Assembly (NCBI RefSeq): GCF_936916975.1
Contig: NZ_CAKZGO010000042.1
Span: forward strand, 1-64,000
Source: an uncultured Dongia sp.
GTDB lineage: Bacteria; Pseudomonadota; Alphaproteobacteria; Dongiales; Dongiaceae
DNA: 64,000 nt
Direction of reading: 5' to 3'
This document shows positions 9,417 to 19,022 of the stretch, piece after piece. The translations under genes were made by a program, and so were the position numbers. The notes beneath the pieces are model-generated. The model ran no database searches, was not told where the DNA came from, and saw only the letters and a list, made by a program, of their open reading frames with translations. Numbering within the stretch: the first letter of the stretch is position 1; the number at the start of each line of letters is the position of its first letter.

Positions 9417-9848
9417 ATGGCTGAGAAGATCGCAATTGCCAGCGACCATGGTGGGTTTGATCTGAAAACCCAATTGAAGCAGGAGCTTGAACGGCTCGGC
9501 TTCGAGCCGTTGGATCTTGGCACCGATGGCCCCGCCTCGGTCGACTACCCCGATTTCGCCGTCAAGATGGCGCAGACCCTGAAAGCGGGCGATGCGACAC
9601 GCGGCGTCCTGATCTGCGGCTCCGGCATCGGTATCTCGATCGCCGCCAACCGCCATACCCATATTCGCGCGGCCCTTTGCCATGATCATCTGACCGCCTA
9701 TCTCGCGCGCTGGCACAACAACGCCAACGTCCTCTGCTTAGGGGGCCGCACGACGGGACCGGATGTCGCTAAGGACTGTTTGCAGGTGTTTCTTGGGACA
9801 GATTTCGAAGGTGGCCGTCACCAAAATCGCGTCGCCAAGCTGGGATAA
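9417..9848 (+). CDS. rpiB: Ribose-5-phosphate isomerase B
   Basis: A 143-residue RpiB/LacAB-family isomerase that interconverts ribose 5-phosphate and ribulose 5-phosphate in the pentose phosphate pathway. It opens with KIAIASDHGGFDLK, contains the phosphate loop GVLICGSGIGISIAANR with the active-site Cys, and shows DHLTAYLARWHNNANVLCLGGR, the second conserved block. The ATG at 9417 (MAEKIAIAS) is preferred to the track TTG eight codons upstream. It lies 59 bases before glyA; rpiB-glyA-nrdR-rib is a familiar alphaproteobacterial order. Confidence 0.93.
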   Translation: MAEKIAIASDHGGFDLKTQLKQELERLGFEPLDLGTDGPASVDYPDFAVKMAQTLKAGDATRGVLICGSGIGISIAANRHTHIRAALCHDHLTAYLARWHNNANVLCLGGRTTGPDVAKDCLQVFLGTDFEGGRHQNRVAKLG

Positions 9849-9907
9849 GGCTTGCTGAGAGCCGGCGGCGTTTCATGCCGCGGTGATGGCCAGGAAAGGT
9901 TAAGAGA

Positions 9908-11212
<1,305 letters not shown>

Positions 11213-11241
11213 TCGGGGTTAATTAGGGGAAGAGGGGAAAT

Positions 11242-11700
11242 ATGCGCTGCCCGTTCTGCGGCAATGAAGACACCCAGGTGAAGGATTCGCGGCCGACCGA
11301 CGACAACGCCGCGATCCGACGCCGGCGCCAATGTGGCAATTGTGGCGCCCGCTTCACCACATTCGAGCGCGTGCAGTTGCGTGAGCTCGTGGTGGTGAAA
11401 AGCAATGGGCAGCGCGAACCCTTTGAACGCGAAAAGCTGATGCGCTCGATGCAGACCTCGCTCAGGAAGCGTCCGGTCGATGCCGAGCGGCTGGAGCGGG
11501 TCGTCAACGGCATCGTCCGTCGCCTGGAAAGCTCCGGCGAAAGCGAAGTGCCGACCTCGATGATCGGCGAAGCCGTCATGGATGCGCTGGCCAGTCTCGA
11601 CAAGGTAGCTTACGTGCGCTTTGCCTCGGTCTATCGCAATTTCCGCGAAGCCAAGGATTTCGAGACCTTTATCGGCAAGCTCGGTGGCGAGAACGACTAA
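11242..11700 (+). CDS. nrdR: Transcriptional repressor NrdR
   Basis: A 152-residue nucleotide-sensing repressor of ribonucleotide reductase genes. The N-terminal zinc ribbon uses Cys3, Cys6, Cys31 and Cys34 ([21 protein letters not shown]). From about residue 47 comes the ATP-cone domain ([21 protein letters not shown]), which senses ATP against dATP. The ribosome site is AGGGGAAGAGGGG. The gene sits between glyA and ribD and probably overlaps the ribD start; the nrdR-rib-nusB order is widely conserved. Confidence 0.96.
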   Translation: MRCPFCGNEDTQVKDSRPTDDNAAIRRRRQCGNCGARFTTFERVQLRELVVVKSNGQREPFEREKLMRSMQTSLRKRPVDAERLERVVNGIVRRLESSGESEVPTSMIGEAVMDALASLDKVAYVRFASVYRNFREAKDFETFIGKLGGEND

Positions 11701-12811
11701 GGTCCCCAGTGATAGCGACCGCGCCCATATGGGTGCGGCGCTGGGCCTGGCCCGTCGCGGGCTCGGCCGCGTTTGGCCAAATCCCAGTGTTGGCTGCGTT
11801 ATCGTCGGCGCGGATGGTCGCGTCGTCGGGCGCGGACACACGCAGCCAGGCGGGCGCCCGCATGCCGAAGCCGAGGCTTTGGCCCTGGCCGGCAAGGCGG
11901 CGCGCGGAGCTACGGCTTATGTCACCCTGGAACCCTGCGCCCATCACGGCAAGACGCCGCCTTGTGCCGACGCGCTGGTGGCCGCGGGCATCAGGCGCTG
12001 CGTCATCGCGACCGGCGATCCGGATCCACGCGTCGCTGGCGGTGGCACGGCCATCCTGAAAACTGCCGGAATTGAGATCCTCGAAGGCGTCCTGGAAGAA
12101 GAGGCGCGGGAACTCAACGCCGGCTTCTTCGCCCGCATCGAGCTTGCCCGTCCGCTGGTCACCTTGAAGCTTGCAACCTCCCTCGACGGCAAGATCGCGA
12201 CTCTGTCGGGCGAAAGCAAATGGATCACCGGTCCGGCGGCGAGGGGCGTCGGCCATCAGCTCCGCGCCAACCATGATGCCATTCTGGTCGGGTCGGGTAC
12301 GGCCCTGGCCGATGACCCGGAACTGACCTGCCGCCTGCCCGGATTGGAAACCCGCTCACCCATCCGGATCGTCCTCGACAGTCGCCTGCGCCTGCCGCTC
12401 ACGGCCAAACTGGCCACCGGCCAGGCCCGTCATCCGACCTGGTTGGTGACAGGCGCCGACCATGCCCCGGCCAAGCTCGCCCATTACCGAGAGGCGGGGG
12501 TCACCCTCATCCAGCTACCGACGGGGACGTCCGGGCGGGTCGATCTGCCCGCCGTCCTCGTCGCCCTGGGCGAGCGGGGCTTGACCCGCCTGCTGGTCGA
12601 AGGCGGCGCCAATCTCGCCACGAGCTTGCTCGCCGCTGACCTTGTCGACCGCCTCGCCTGGTTCCAGGCGCCGCTGGTGATCGGCGATGACGGCATGGCT
12701 GGTATCGGTGAATTGGGCAGGGCGCAGCTTGACCGGATCCAGCGTTTTGCGCTTCTGTCCGACCAACGCATGGGGCCGGATGGCTTCGCCTTCTATCGCC
12801 GCGTGATCTGA
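11684..12811 (+). CDS. ribD: Bifunctional riboflavin deaminase/reductase
   Basis: About 375 residues. The N-terminal deaminase domain has the zinc motifs HAEAEAL and [11 protein letters not shown] and the family block [20 protein letters not shown]; the C-terminal reductase begins around residue 145 ([17 protein letters not shown]) and includes [14 protein letters not shown]. It converts the pyrimidine product of GTP cyclohydrolase II to the ribityl-aminouracil precursor. The start is uncertain: the family usually begins a few residues before D-x-x-HM, so I favour the GTG at 11684, overlapping nrdR by 17 bases, over the ATG at 11729 that would begin inside this motif. Confidence 0.9.
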   Translation: MARTTKVPSDSDRAHMGAALGLARRGLGRVWPNPSVGCVIVGADGRVVGRGHTQPGGRPHAEAEALALAGKAARGATAYVTLEPCAHHGKTPPCADALVAAGIRRCVIATGDPDPRVAGGGTAILKTAGIEILEGVLEEEARELNAGFFARIELARPLVTLKLATSLDGKIATLSGESKWITGPAARGVGHQLRANHDAILVGSGTALADDPELTCRLPGLETRSPIRIVLDSRLRLPLTAKLATGQARHPTWLVTGADHAPAKLAHYREAGVTLIQLPTGTSGRVDLPAVLVALGERGLTRLLVEGGANLATSLLAADLVDRLAWFQAPLVIGDDGMAGIGELGRAQLDRIQRFALLSDQRMGPDGFAFYRRVI

Positions 12812-12854
12812 TATTCAAGATTCAATCAAGTGGCTAAGATACGGATCATAAAAG

Positions 12855-13448
12855 ATGTTTACAGGAATTGTGACGGACCTCGCCACGGTTCGTGCGCTGA
12901 AGCCAGGTCCAGTGACCCGGCTTGAGATCGCGACGAGCTACGACACGGCCGGCATTGCCTTGGGGGCGTCGGTTGCCTGCAACGGCTGCTGCCTCAGCGT
13001 CGTCGAAAAGGGCGCTGGTTGGCTGGCTTTCGAGGCCGCGCAGGAGACCCTCAACGTCACCACGCTCAAGGATTGGCAGGTCGGCCACCGCATCAATCTC
13101 GAACGCCCCATGCAAGTTGGCGACGAGCTGGGCGGGCATATCGTGGCCGGTCACGTCGATGGTATCGGCACGGTGGTGATCGCTGCGGAAGATCAGGGCA
13201 GCCTGAGGTTGACCGTCGAAGTCCCTGAAAATTTGGCAAAATATATCGCCTCCAAGGGTTCGGTGACGATCGACGGGGTATCCCTCACGGTCAATGAAGT
13301 GGCCGGAAACCGTTTCGGCGTCTGCCTCATTCCGATCACGCGCGAGGCCACCAATCTGGGCAAGGCCGTTGTCGGCCAGCGGGTCAATCTGGAGATCGAC
13401 CTCATCGCGCGTTATGTCGCGCGGCTATTAGGCCAGGACGGAAACTAA
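12855..13448 (+). CDS. ribE: Riboflavin synthase, alpha subunit
   Basis: A 197-residue protein with the two tandem lumazine-binding half-domains of riboflavin synthase. It begins MFTGIVTDLATVRALKPG, the near-universal N-terminus, and the first half contains GASVACNGCCLSV; the second half starts near residue 98 with GHIVAGHVDGIGTV and carries GSVTIDGVSLTVNEV. It dismutates two 6,7-dimethyl-8-ribityllumazine molecules into riboflavin. It lies 43 bases after ribD and 69 before ribH; no ribB/ribBA is found between them. Confidence 0.96.
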   Translation: MFTGIVTDLATVRALKPGPVTRLEIATSYDTAGIALGASVACNGCCLSVVEKGAGWLAFEAAQETLNVTTLKDWQVGHRINLERPMQVGDELGGHIVAGHVDGIGTVVIAAEDQGSLRLTVEVPENLAKYIASKGSVTIDGVSLTVNEVAGNRFGVCLIPITREATNLGKAVVGQRVNLEIDLIARYVARLLGQDGN

Positions 13449-13517
13449 AGCGATCCTCGACCTTGCCGGCCGAAGCCGCTAAGAAGGCGCCAACAATCCC
13501 TTCAGAGTTTAGGAATT

Positions 13518-13997
13518 ATGACCGTTAAGCCACATATCATGGCCTCCCATATTCCACATATTATGGTCGTCGAGGCGCGCTTCTACGAAGACCTGTCCGA
13601 CGCCCTTTGGGAGGGCGCCCAGCGCGCCCTCGACACCGTCGGCGCCACCTATGAGCGCTTCACGGTGCCAGGTGCCTTGGAAATCCCGGCCGTCATTCGT
13701 CTGGCCCACCTCGCGGCCGAGGCTGGCCAGATGACCAAGCCGTTCGACGGCTATGTGGCGCTGGGCTGTGTCATCCGCGGCGAGACCACCCATTACGAGA
13801 CGGTCTGTAACGAGAGCGCCCGCGGCCTCATGACGCTCGCCACCGATTTCGGCCTGTGCATCGGCAACGGCATCCTCACTTGCGAGAATGACGAGCAGGC
13901 CTGGGTCCGCGCCAAGGCCAATGAGCTCGACAAGGGCGGCGGGGCCGCCCTCGCGGCGTTGAGCCTGATCGCCGCGCGCAAGCTGCTGGTGTCATAA
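13518..13997 (+). CDS. ribH: 6,7-dimethyl-8-ribityllumazine synthase
   Basis: A 159-residue lumazine synthase. Family blocks are HIMVVEARFYEDLSDALWEGA, FTVPGALEIPAVI, GYVALGCVIRGETTHYETVCNESARGLM (with the catalytic His-His pair replaced by THYE, as is usual) and LCIGNGILTCENDEQA. The N-terminus has extra Met codons (MTVKPHIMASHIPHI); the first is preceded by AGGAATT and is used here. It condenses the aminouracil with 3,4-dihydroxybutanone phosphate. Its TAA stop abuts the nusB ATG with no gap. Confidence 0.95.
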   Translation: MTVKPHIMASHIPHIMVVEARFYEDLSDALWEGAQRALDTVGATYERFTVPGALEIPAVIRLAHLAAEAGQMTKPFDGYVALGCVIRGETTHYETVCNESARGLMTLATDFGLCIGNGILTCENDEQAWVRAKANELDKGGGAALAALSLIAARKLLVS

Positions 13998-14528
13998 ATG
14001 GCCGACGAAAAAGCCGTCAGCGGCAAGGAACGCAGTCAGCAATTGGCGCTGGAGCGCCGGGCGGCGCGCCTGGCCGCCGTGCAGGCGCTCTATCAGTGGG
14101 AGCAGACCGGCACCAAGCCGGACGTGATCATTTCCGAATTCAGCGTCCATCGTATCGCCCGCCGTCCCCAGGAAGGCGAGGATGCCGAACTGCCACCGGC
14201 TGACCGCAAGCTCTTTACCGAACTGGTCCGCGGTGTCGCCGCTGGGGTTTCCGAACTCGACGACATGCTCTCGGCCGTCATCTCCGATGAATGGCGGGTT
14301 GAACGACTGGAATCGATCCTGCGCGCCATCATGCGCTGCGGGGCCTATGAGCTCGCCCATCGCCAGGACGTGCCGCCCAAGGTCGTGATCAGCGAATATG
14401 TCGCCGTGGCCGACGCCTTCTTCGGCGAGAAGGAGACCGGCATGACCAACGGTGTCCTCGACAAGCTGGCACAGTCGCTGCGGCCAGGTGAATTAGGGGC
14501 GGGGCGCGGTGGCAAAACTACCGGGTGA
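13998..14528 (+). CDS. nusB: Transcription antitermination factor NusB
   Basis: A 176-residue NusB, slightly long because of an N-terminal basic extension. The RNA-binding helix is ARLAAVQALYQWEQTG and the C-terminal half has ILRAIMRCGAYELAHRQDVPPKVVISEYVAVADAFFGEKETGMTNGVLDKLA, which is diagnostic. NusB with S10 (NusE) binds boxA of rRNA leaders to form the antitermination complex. It follows ribH without spacing and overlaps the thiL start by 20 bases, the usual ribH-nusB-thiL arrangement. Confidence 0.95.
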   Translation: MADEKAVSGKERSQQLALERRAARLAAVQALYQWEQTGTKPDVIISEFSVHRIARRPQEGEDAELPPADRKLFTELVRGVAAGVSELDDMLSAVISDEWRVERLESILRAIMRCGAYELAHRQDVPPKVVISEYVAVADAFFGEKETGMTNGVLDKLAQSLRPGELGAGRGGKTTG

Positions 14529-15498
14529 GTTTGATCTCATCGCGCGCTACTTCGCGCCGCTTGCGGCCGGCATGCCCGGCGCTCTAGGTCTCACCGACGA
14601 TGCGTGCACGCTGACGCCGCTACCCGGCCAGGACCTTGTCCTGACGGTTGATGCGCTGGTGGCTGGCGTCCATTTCCTGCCCGACGATCCCGCCGACCTC
14701 GTTGCGCGCAAGATGCTGCGGGTCAACCTCTCCGACCTTGCCGCCAAGGGTGCCAAGCCCATCGGCTATCTGATGGCGACCGCCTTCTCCCCTGACATCG
14801 ATGAAAAGTGGGTGGCGGATTTCGCCCGTGGCCTCGCGGCCGACCAGGCTGAATTCGGCATCTCCCTGATGGGTGGCGACACCGTGGCGACGCCAGGACC
14901 CTTGAGCCTGTCGCTGACCGCGATCGGTTCGGTGCCCTCCGGCCGCGCCCTCCGGCGCAACGGGGCCAGGCCTGGCGACATCGTGCTCGTCTCCGGCTCG
15001 ATCGGCGACGGGGCGCTCGGCCTCAAGGTATTGCGCCATGAATTTCTGGGAGCACCCAGCGCCGACCGGAATTACTTGAGCGGCCGCTATCATCTGCCGC
15101 AACCCCGCGTGACCTTGGGCCAGGCCCTGCTGAAGACCGGCCATATCCACGCGATGATGGATGTGTCCGACGGCCTCGTGGCCGATCTCGCACACATCGC
15201 TGAGGCCTCGGGCGCTGGCGCCATCCTCCGCGCCAATGACGTGCCGATCTCGGAACCCGCCGCTGCCATCCTCGCGGATGAACCCGATCTGCTGCCCCTG
15301 CTGCTCACCGGCGGTGACGATTACGAACTGCTGCTGACCGCGTCACCGGCAGCGGTCGCTGATCTCATGGGCCTAGCCGCCGAACTCGACATCCCCCTGG
15401 CCGTGATCGGCGAGATCGTCGCCGGCAGCGGCGTCTCCGTCAAAGACCGCGACGGCGCCGCACTTGAAATCGGCAGCAGCGGCTTTCGGCACTTCTGA
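14509..15498 (+). CDS. thiL: Thiamine-monophosphate kinase
   Basis: A 329-residue PurM/ThiL-family kinase that phosphorylates thiamine monophosphate to the active cofactor thiamine diphosphate. It begins from GTG with KLPGEFDLIARYFAPLA; the metal and ATP sites appear as LTDDACTL, VLTVDALVAGVHFLPDD, SLMGGDTVATPG, and HAMMDVSDGLVADLAHIAEASG. The GGGGCGGGGCG upstream supplies the ribosome site inside nusB. It is the last gene of the nrdR-rib-nusB-thiL run, and a large inverted repeat follows. Confidence 0.94.
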   Translation: MAKLPGEFDLIARYFAPLAAGMPGALGLTDDACTLTPLPGQDLVLTVDALVAGVHFLPDDPADLVARKMLRVNLSDLAAKGAKPIGYLMATAFSPDIDEKWVADFARGLAADQAEFGISLMGGDTVATPGPLSLSLTAIGSVPSGRALRRNGARPGDIVLVSGSIGDGALGLKVLRHEFLGAPSADRNYLSGRYHLPQPRVTLGQALLKTGHIHAMMDVSDGLVADLAHIAEASGAGAILRANDVPISEPAAAILADEPDLLPLLLTGGDDYELLLTASPAAVADLMGLAAELDIPLAVIGEIVAGSGVSVKDRDGAALEIGSSGFRHF

Positions 15499-15524
15499 CT
15501 ACTCAGACGGCAGCATAATAAACT

Positions 15525-15614
15525 CGTCATGGTCCGCGAAGGCGGACCACCCACGAGTTTGATTGCGATTGAAGAAAGTAAGTCGTGGGTGGTCCGCCTT
15601 CGCGGACCATGACG
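15525..15614. repeat. REP-like inverted pair (BIME-type) after thiL
   Basis: Two arms of 32 bases (15525-15556 and 15583-15614) are perfect reverse complements separated by 26 bases. Each arm contains its own small hairpin, GGTCCGC-GAAG-GCGGACC, between CGTCAT and CCCACGA. The layout matches the second element at 31506-31584. It lies between the convergent ends of thiL and a HAD gene and probably also acts as a bidirectional terminator or mRNA stabiliser. Confidence 0.85.
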
Positions 15615-15633
15615 ATTGGTGAATGAGCGAGAC

Positions 15634-16242
15634 CTAAACCCCCAGTCCCAGCGCCCTCAATTCCGCCAGCGCCGTCCCATCATTGCGGAAATGCACGGCC
15701 TTGATGCCGAGCTTGCGCGCGGCGTCGATATTGGCCTGGTTGTCGTCGATGAAGGCGCATTGCTCCGGCGGCAGGGCGATCTTCTCCAGCAGGTGGTGAT
15801 AGATCTCCGGATCCGGCTTGATCATCCGCAGATGCCCGGAGACCGCGACATATTTCATCTGCTTGACGAAGGGCAGGTGATGGCTGCCGGTCTCATAGGT
15901 CTCGGCCGACCAGTTGGTGAGGCCATAAGCGGGAATACCCGCCGCCAGCACCCGATCCAGAATGTCATGCCCCTCGGCGACCGGGCCCGACACCATCTCG
16001 TCCCAGCGTGCGTGGAAGGCTTCGATCAGCGGGGCATGCTGCGGATGCAGGGCGCTCAAGCTGGCGATGGCCTCGGCCCAGGTGCGGCCGCGGTCCTGTT
16101 CCAAATTCCAGGCGGGGCTGCAGACATCGCGCAGAAACGCTTTCCGTGCCGCGGCATCGGGGATCAGTCGGCGATAGAGGTTTTCCGGGTCCCAGCCGAC
16201 GAGAACGTTGCCGAAATCGAAAATGACGGCGCCTATGGTCAT
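15634..16242 (-). CDS. HAD-superfamily phosphatase (YihX-like)
   Basis: A 202-residue HAD subfamily IA hydrolase. Motif I is VIFDFGNVLVGW: the nucleophile Asp is kept but the usual second Asp is Gly, as in E. coli YihX. Motif II is GLTNWS, motif III is the Lys of MIKPDPEIY and motif IV is FIDDNQANID. A helical cap lies at about residues 15-85. YihX relatives act on sugar phosphates such as glucose 1-phosphate; a haloacid dehalogenase-type role cannot be excluded. The start is the ATG at 16242 (MTIGAVIF); the track ORF begins 77 codons upstream in a Ser/Pro/Arg-rich stretch antisense to the next gene. It faces thiL. Confidence 0.85.
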   Translation of the reverse strand: MTIGAVIFDFGNVLVGWDPENLYRRLIPDAAARKAFLRDVCSPAWNLEQDRGRTWAEAIASLSALHPQHAPLIEAFHARWDEMVSGPVAEGHDILDRVLAAGIPAYGLTNWSAETYETGSHHLPFVKQMKYVAVSGHLRMIKPDPEIYHHLLEKIALPPEQCAFIDDNQANIDAARKLGIKAVHFRNDGTALAELRALGLGV

Positions 16243-16339
16243 GAAAATCCTCTGCTTTCGGGGAATCAGGCGGTTCGTGTAGAGTGGCCCGGAATGTGAA
16301 GGCCGAATATGGCAATTTTTGGCGCGCGTCGGTAGGTGC

Positions 16340-16780
16340 ATGAAGAAGCTGATCATCCTGCTTGTCGTTCTGCTCCTGCTCGGTGGCGGTGGCGCTGCGG
16401 CGTGGTGGTTTTTCCTGAAACCGCCAGAAGATGGGGCGTCGGTGGTCGAGGAACTGCCGCCGCCGGTCCTCACTCAGGTCGATCTGCCGCTGATCTCGAT
16501 CTCCATCATCAAGAACAACAAATCGACCCAGCGCCTCGACTTCCTCATCTCCGTGGTGTTCGACGCCCCTGAGAAGCAGACACTCATGAATGAACGCATG
16601 CCGCAATTGATGGACGCCATCGTGACGGAACTCCACGGCCTGCTGCCGCGCAAGATGGTGGAGCAGGGCGGCTTCGACCGCGTCTATCTCGAGGAGCGCC
16701 TGACCAAGATGGCCGAGACGCAGTTCGGCAAGGGCACGCTCAACAAGATCTATATCCGGGACATGCAGGTCTATAAATGA
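16340..16780 (+). CDS. FliL-like membrane-anchored protein
   Basis: A 146-residue protein starting at the ATG after GGTAGGTGC. One N-terminal membrane segment (KLIILLVVLLLLGGGGAAAWWFFL) is followed by a Pro/Glu linker and a periplasmic domain of about 100 residues with LDFLISVVFDAPEKQTLMNERMPQLMDAIVTELHGLL and the end KIYIRDMQVYK. This topology and the final strand pattern resemble FliL, which associates with the flagellar stator and basal body. No other flagellar structural gene is next to it, so the flagellar role is only suggested. It overlaps the following MFS gene by four bases (ATGA). Confidence 0.6.
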   Translation: MKKLIILLVVLLLLGGGGAAAWWFFLKPPEDGASVVEELPPPVLTQVDLPLISISIIKNNKSTQRLDFLISVVFDAPEKQTLMNERMPQLMDAIVTELHGLLPRKMVEQGGFDRVYLEERLTKMAETQFGKGTLNKIYIRDMQVYK

Positions 16781-17988
16781 CTGCAGTGCACCTGCCTGTG
16801 GTGAGCGCGCATCGCGCGGTCTTCGTGCTGGCGATGGCGCAGGCCACCGCCATGATCTGCAACACGATCATGATCGTGACCTCGGCACTCACCGGCCAGA
16901 TGCTGGCGGCCGACAAGGGCTGGGCCACATTGCCGCTCGCCTGCCAGTTCATCGCCACCATGCTGACGACCTTTCCAGCCTCGTTCCTGATGAAGCGCAT
17001 CGGCCGCAAGCGCGGCTTCATGGTGGGCGCCCTCATCGGCATCATCGGCGGCCTGATCATGGCAGGCGCCACCTATGTCGCGAGCTTCTGGCTGTTTGCG
17101 CTCGGCAACACGATCTTTGGCGTCTCGGCAGCCTTCACGCTGTTCTATCGCTTTGCCGCGGCGGAAGCAGCCGACGACGCCTTCCGGCCGAAGGCGATCT
17201 CGCTGGTAATGGCCGGCGGCGTCATCGCCGCATTGGTGGGGCCGGAGCTGTCCAAGCTCGGCCAGGATTTCCTGATGCCCCATCTCTTTGCCGGCGACTT
17301 CCTCTTCATCGTCGGCCTCTCGGTCCTGGTCGTGCTGTTGCTTGTGCCGCTGCAACTGCCGCCGGTTGCCGGCATCGGCCCCAACATCACGCTGGAACCG
17401 GCGCGGCCGCTGCTGGAGATCGTGCTGCAGCCGCGCGCCTTGTCGGCGATCCTGGCGGCCATGCTGGGCTACGGTGTCATGTCCTTCGTGATGACGGCGA
17501 CGCCGCTGGCCATGACCTTCTGCGGCTTCAACCTCAAGACCGGCATCGCCTTCGTCATCCAATGGCATGTGCTGGCGATGTTCGCCCCCAGCTTCGTCAC
17601 CGGCCATATCATCAAGCGCTTCGGCGAGTTCCGCGTCATGTCGGCTGGCGTGCTTTGCTACGTGGTCTCAATCGCCATGGGCATGAGCGGCATCGACATC
17701 CACCATTTCTGGATTGCGCTGGTGCTACTGGGATTGGGTTGGAATTTTCTTTATGTCGCCGGCACCAGCCAGCTCACCAAATGCTACCGTCCCTCTGAAC
17801 GCGCCAAGATCCAGGCCTTCAACGATTGCATGATCTTCTCCGCCGTGGCGCTGTGCTCCTTCATCGCCGGTACCGTCGAGCAGGCCTTCGGCTGGGATTG
17901 GGTCCTGCGCGGCGCTATCGTGCCGGTGTTCTTCATCGCCGCGGCGCTGGTGTTCGGCTGGCGGCGGGAAGTTGCTTTGGCAAAGTGA
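16777..17988 (+). CDS. Major facilitator superfamily transporter
   Basis: A 403-residue inner-membrane carrier with about twelve hydrophobic segments. The loop between helices 2 and 3 reads FLMKRIGRKRGFMVGALIG, the basic MFS signature, with a second basic loop IIKRFGEFRVMSAGVL at the start of the C-terminal half. It overlaps the FliL-like gene by four bases and is followed seven bases later by a methyltransferase, suggesting a three-gene transcript. Nothing in the sequence identifies the substrate; drug or metabolite export is common for 12-helix proteins of this size. Confidence 0.85.
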   Translation: MTAVHLPVVSAHRAVFVLAMAQATAMICNTIMIVTSALTGQMLAADKGWATLPLACQFIATMLTTFPASFLMKRIGRKRGFMVGALIGIIGGLIMAGATYVASFWLFALGNTIFGVSAAFTLFYRFAAAEAADDAFRPKAISLVMAGGVIAALVGPELSKLGQDFLMPHLFAGDFLFIVGLSVLVVLLLVPLQLPPVAGIGPNITLEPARPLLEIVLQPRALSAILAAMLGYGVMSFVMTATPLAMTFCGFNLKTGIAFVIQWHVLAMFAPSFVTGHIIKRFGEFRVMSAGVLCYVVSIAMGMSGIDIHHFWIALVLLGLGWNFLYVAGTSQLTKCYRPSERAKIQAFNDCMIFSAVALCSFIAGTVEQAFGWDWVLRGAIVPVFFIAAALVFGWRREVALAK

Positions 17989-17995
17989 GGTCACC

Positions 17996-18775
17996 ATGAC
18001 CGACGCCATGGAAGAATATGACGGCCGCATGCTGACCCTCCTGCAGATGATCTGGGGGGAGGGGTATCTGTCGCCGGGTGGCCCGCAGGCGGTGCGCGAT
18101 ATCGCACATGGTGTTGATCTCGGGCAGAAGCATGTGCTGGATATCGGCTGTGGCCTCGGTGGTCTCGATCAGGTGCTGCTGACCCTGGGCGCCCGCCATG
18201 TCACCGGCATCGATGTTTCGCCCGCCATCGTCGAGCGCGGGCAGGAACGCATCCGCCGCTCCGGCCTCGGCAACCGGCTGGAGATCAAGCTGGTGGCACC
18301 AGGACCGCTGCCCTTCGCCGATGCCAGCTTCGATGTCGTCTTCGGCAAGGATGCCTGGCTGCATATCCCGGACAAGGCCGCGCATTTCGCCGAAGTGCGC
18401 CGCGTGCTGAAGCCAGGCGGGCGCATTGCCGCGGGCGATTGGATGAAGGCGCCCGGTCCCTACAGCCGCGACATGGCGTATTTCTTCGAGATGGAGGGGC
18501 TCACCTACCATCTCGTTACTCTTGCCGACTACGGCACGCTGCTGCATGAGGCGGGCTTCACCGACATCCGGCTCGAGGACATCACCGAGCGTTACCGCGC
18601 CGAAGCCCATGACGAACTGGCCCGCATGCAGGGCGAATTGGCGAAAATGATGCTGGCCGAACTAGGCCCGGAGGCGAACGCCCATTTCATCGAAGACTGG
18701 CGCGCGCTCACTGTCGTCCTCGACAAGGGCGAGCTGCGCCCGGCGCGCATTTGGGCGACCAAGCCGGCCGCCTGA
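17996..18775 (+). CDS. SAM-dependent methyltransferase (phosphoethanolamine/betaine type)
   Basis: A 259-residue class I methyltransferase. The SAM-binding motif I is HVLDIGCGLGGLDQVLL, the acidic strand 2 end is VTGIDVSP, and motif post-II is PLPFADASFDVVFGKDAWLHIPDKAAHFAEVRRVLKPGGRI. The KDAWLHI-DK segment and the following GDWM resemble phosphoethanolamine N-methyltransferases and dimethylglycine/sarcosine methyltransferases, so a small amine acceptor is likely but not proven. The start ATG follows GTGAGGTCACC, seven bases after the MFS stop. The longer ORF start at 17972 lies inside the MFS gene. Confidence 0.8.
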   Translation: MTDAMEEYDGRMLTLLQMIWGEGYLSPGGPQAVRDIAHGVDLGQKHVLDIGCGLGGLDQVLLTLGARHVTGIDVSPAIVERGQERIRRSGLGNRLEIKLVAPGPLPFADASFDVVFGKDAWLHIPDKAAHFAEVRRVLKPGGRIAAGDWMKAPGPYSRDMAYFFEMEGLTYHLVTLADYGTLLHEAGFTDIRLEDITERYRAEAHDELARMQGELAKMMLAELGPEANAHFIEDWRALTVVLDKGELRPARIWATKPAA

Positions 18776-18883
18776 GTTCGCGCTGCAGCGCAACATAAAT
18801 TGCGACTCGTATTTTCGGCATCTTTGCCGGGGCTTGGGCGTTCAATACCCCTGCGGCGCGAATGGCGGGCAGGGCCCCTTCGG

Positions 18884-18912
18884 TTGCAACAGCATGCCTA
18901 TTCCTTTATGTT
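18884..18912 (+). promoter_or_regulatory. Candidate promoter of hppA
   Basis: TTGCAA, 17 bases, then TATGTT, about 110 bases before the hppA start in a 247-base gap that otherwise holds no gene. Confidence 0.4.
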
Positions 18913-19022
18913 CCGGCCACTTTTAATGATCGCCGTAGGTGATCTCCCGGTCCCACACCCAAGGCCCGCGAGCGACCCCAAACGGCGGCACGCCAACTCA
19001 ATTCTGAATAGGGGATACAAGA

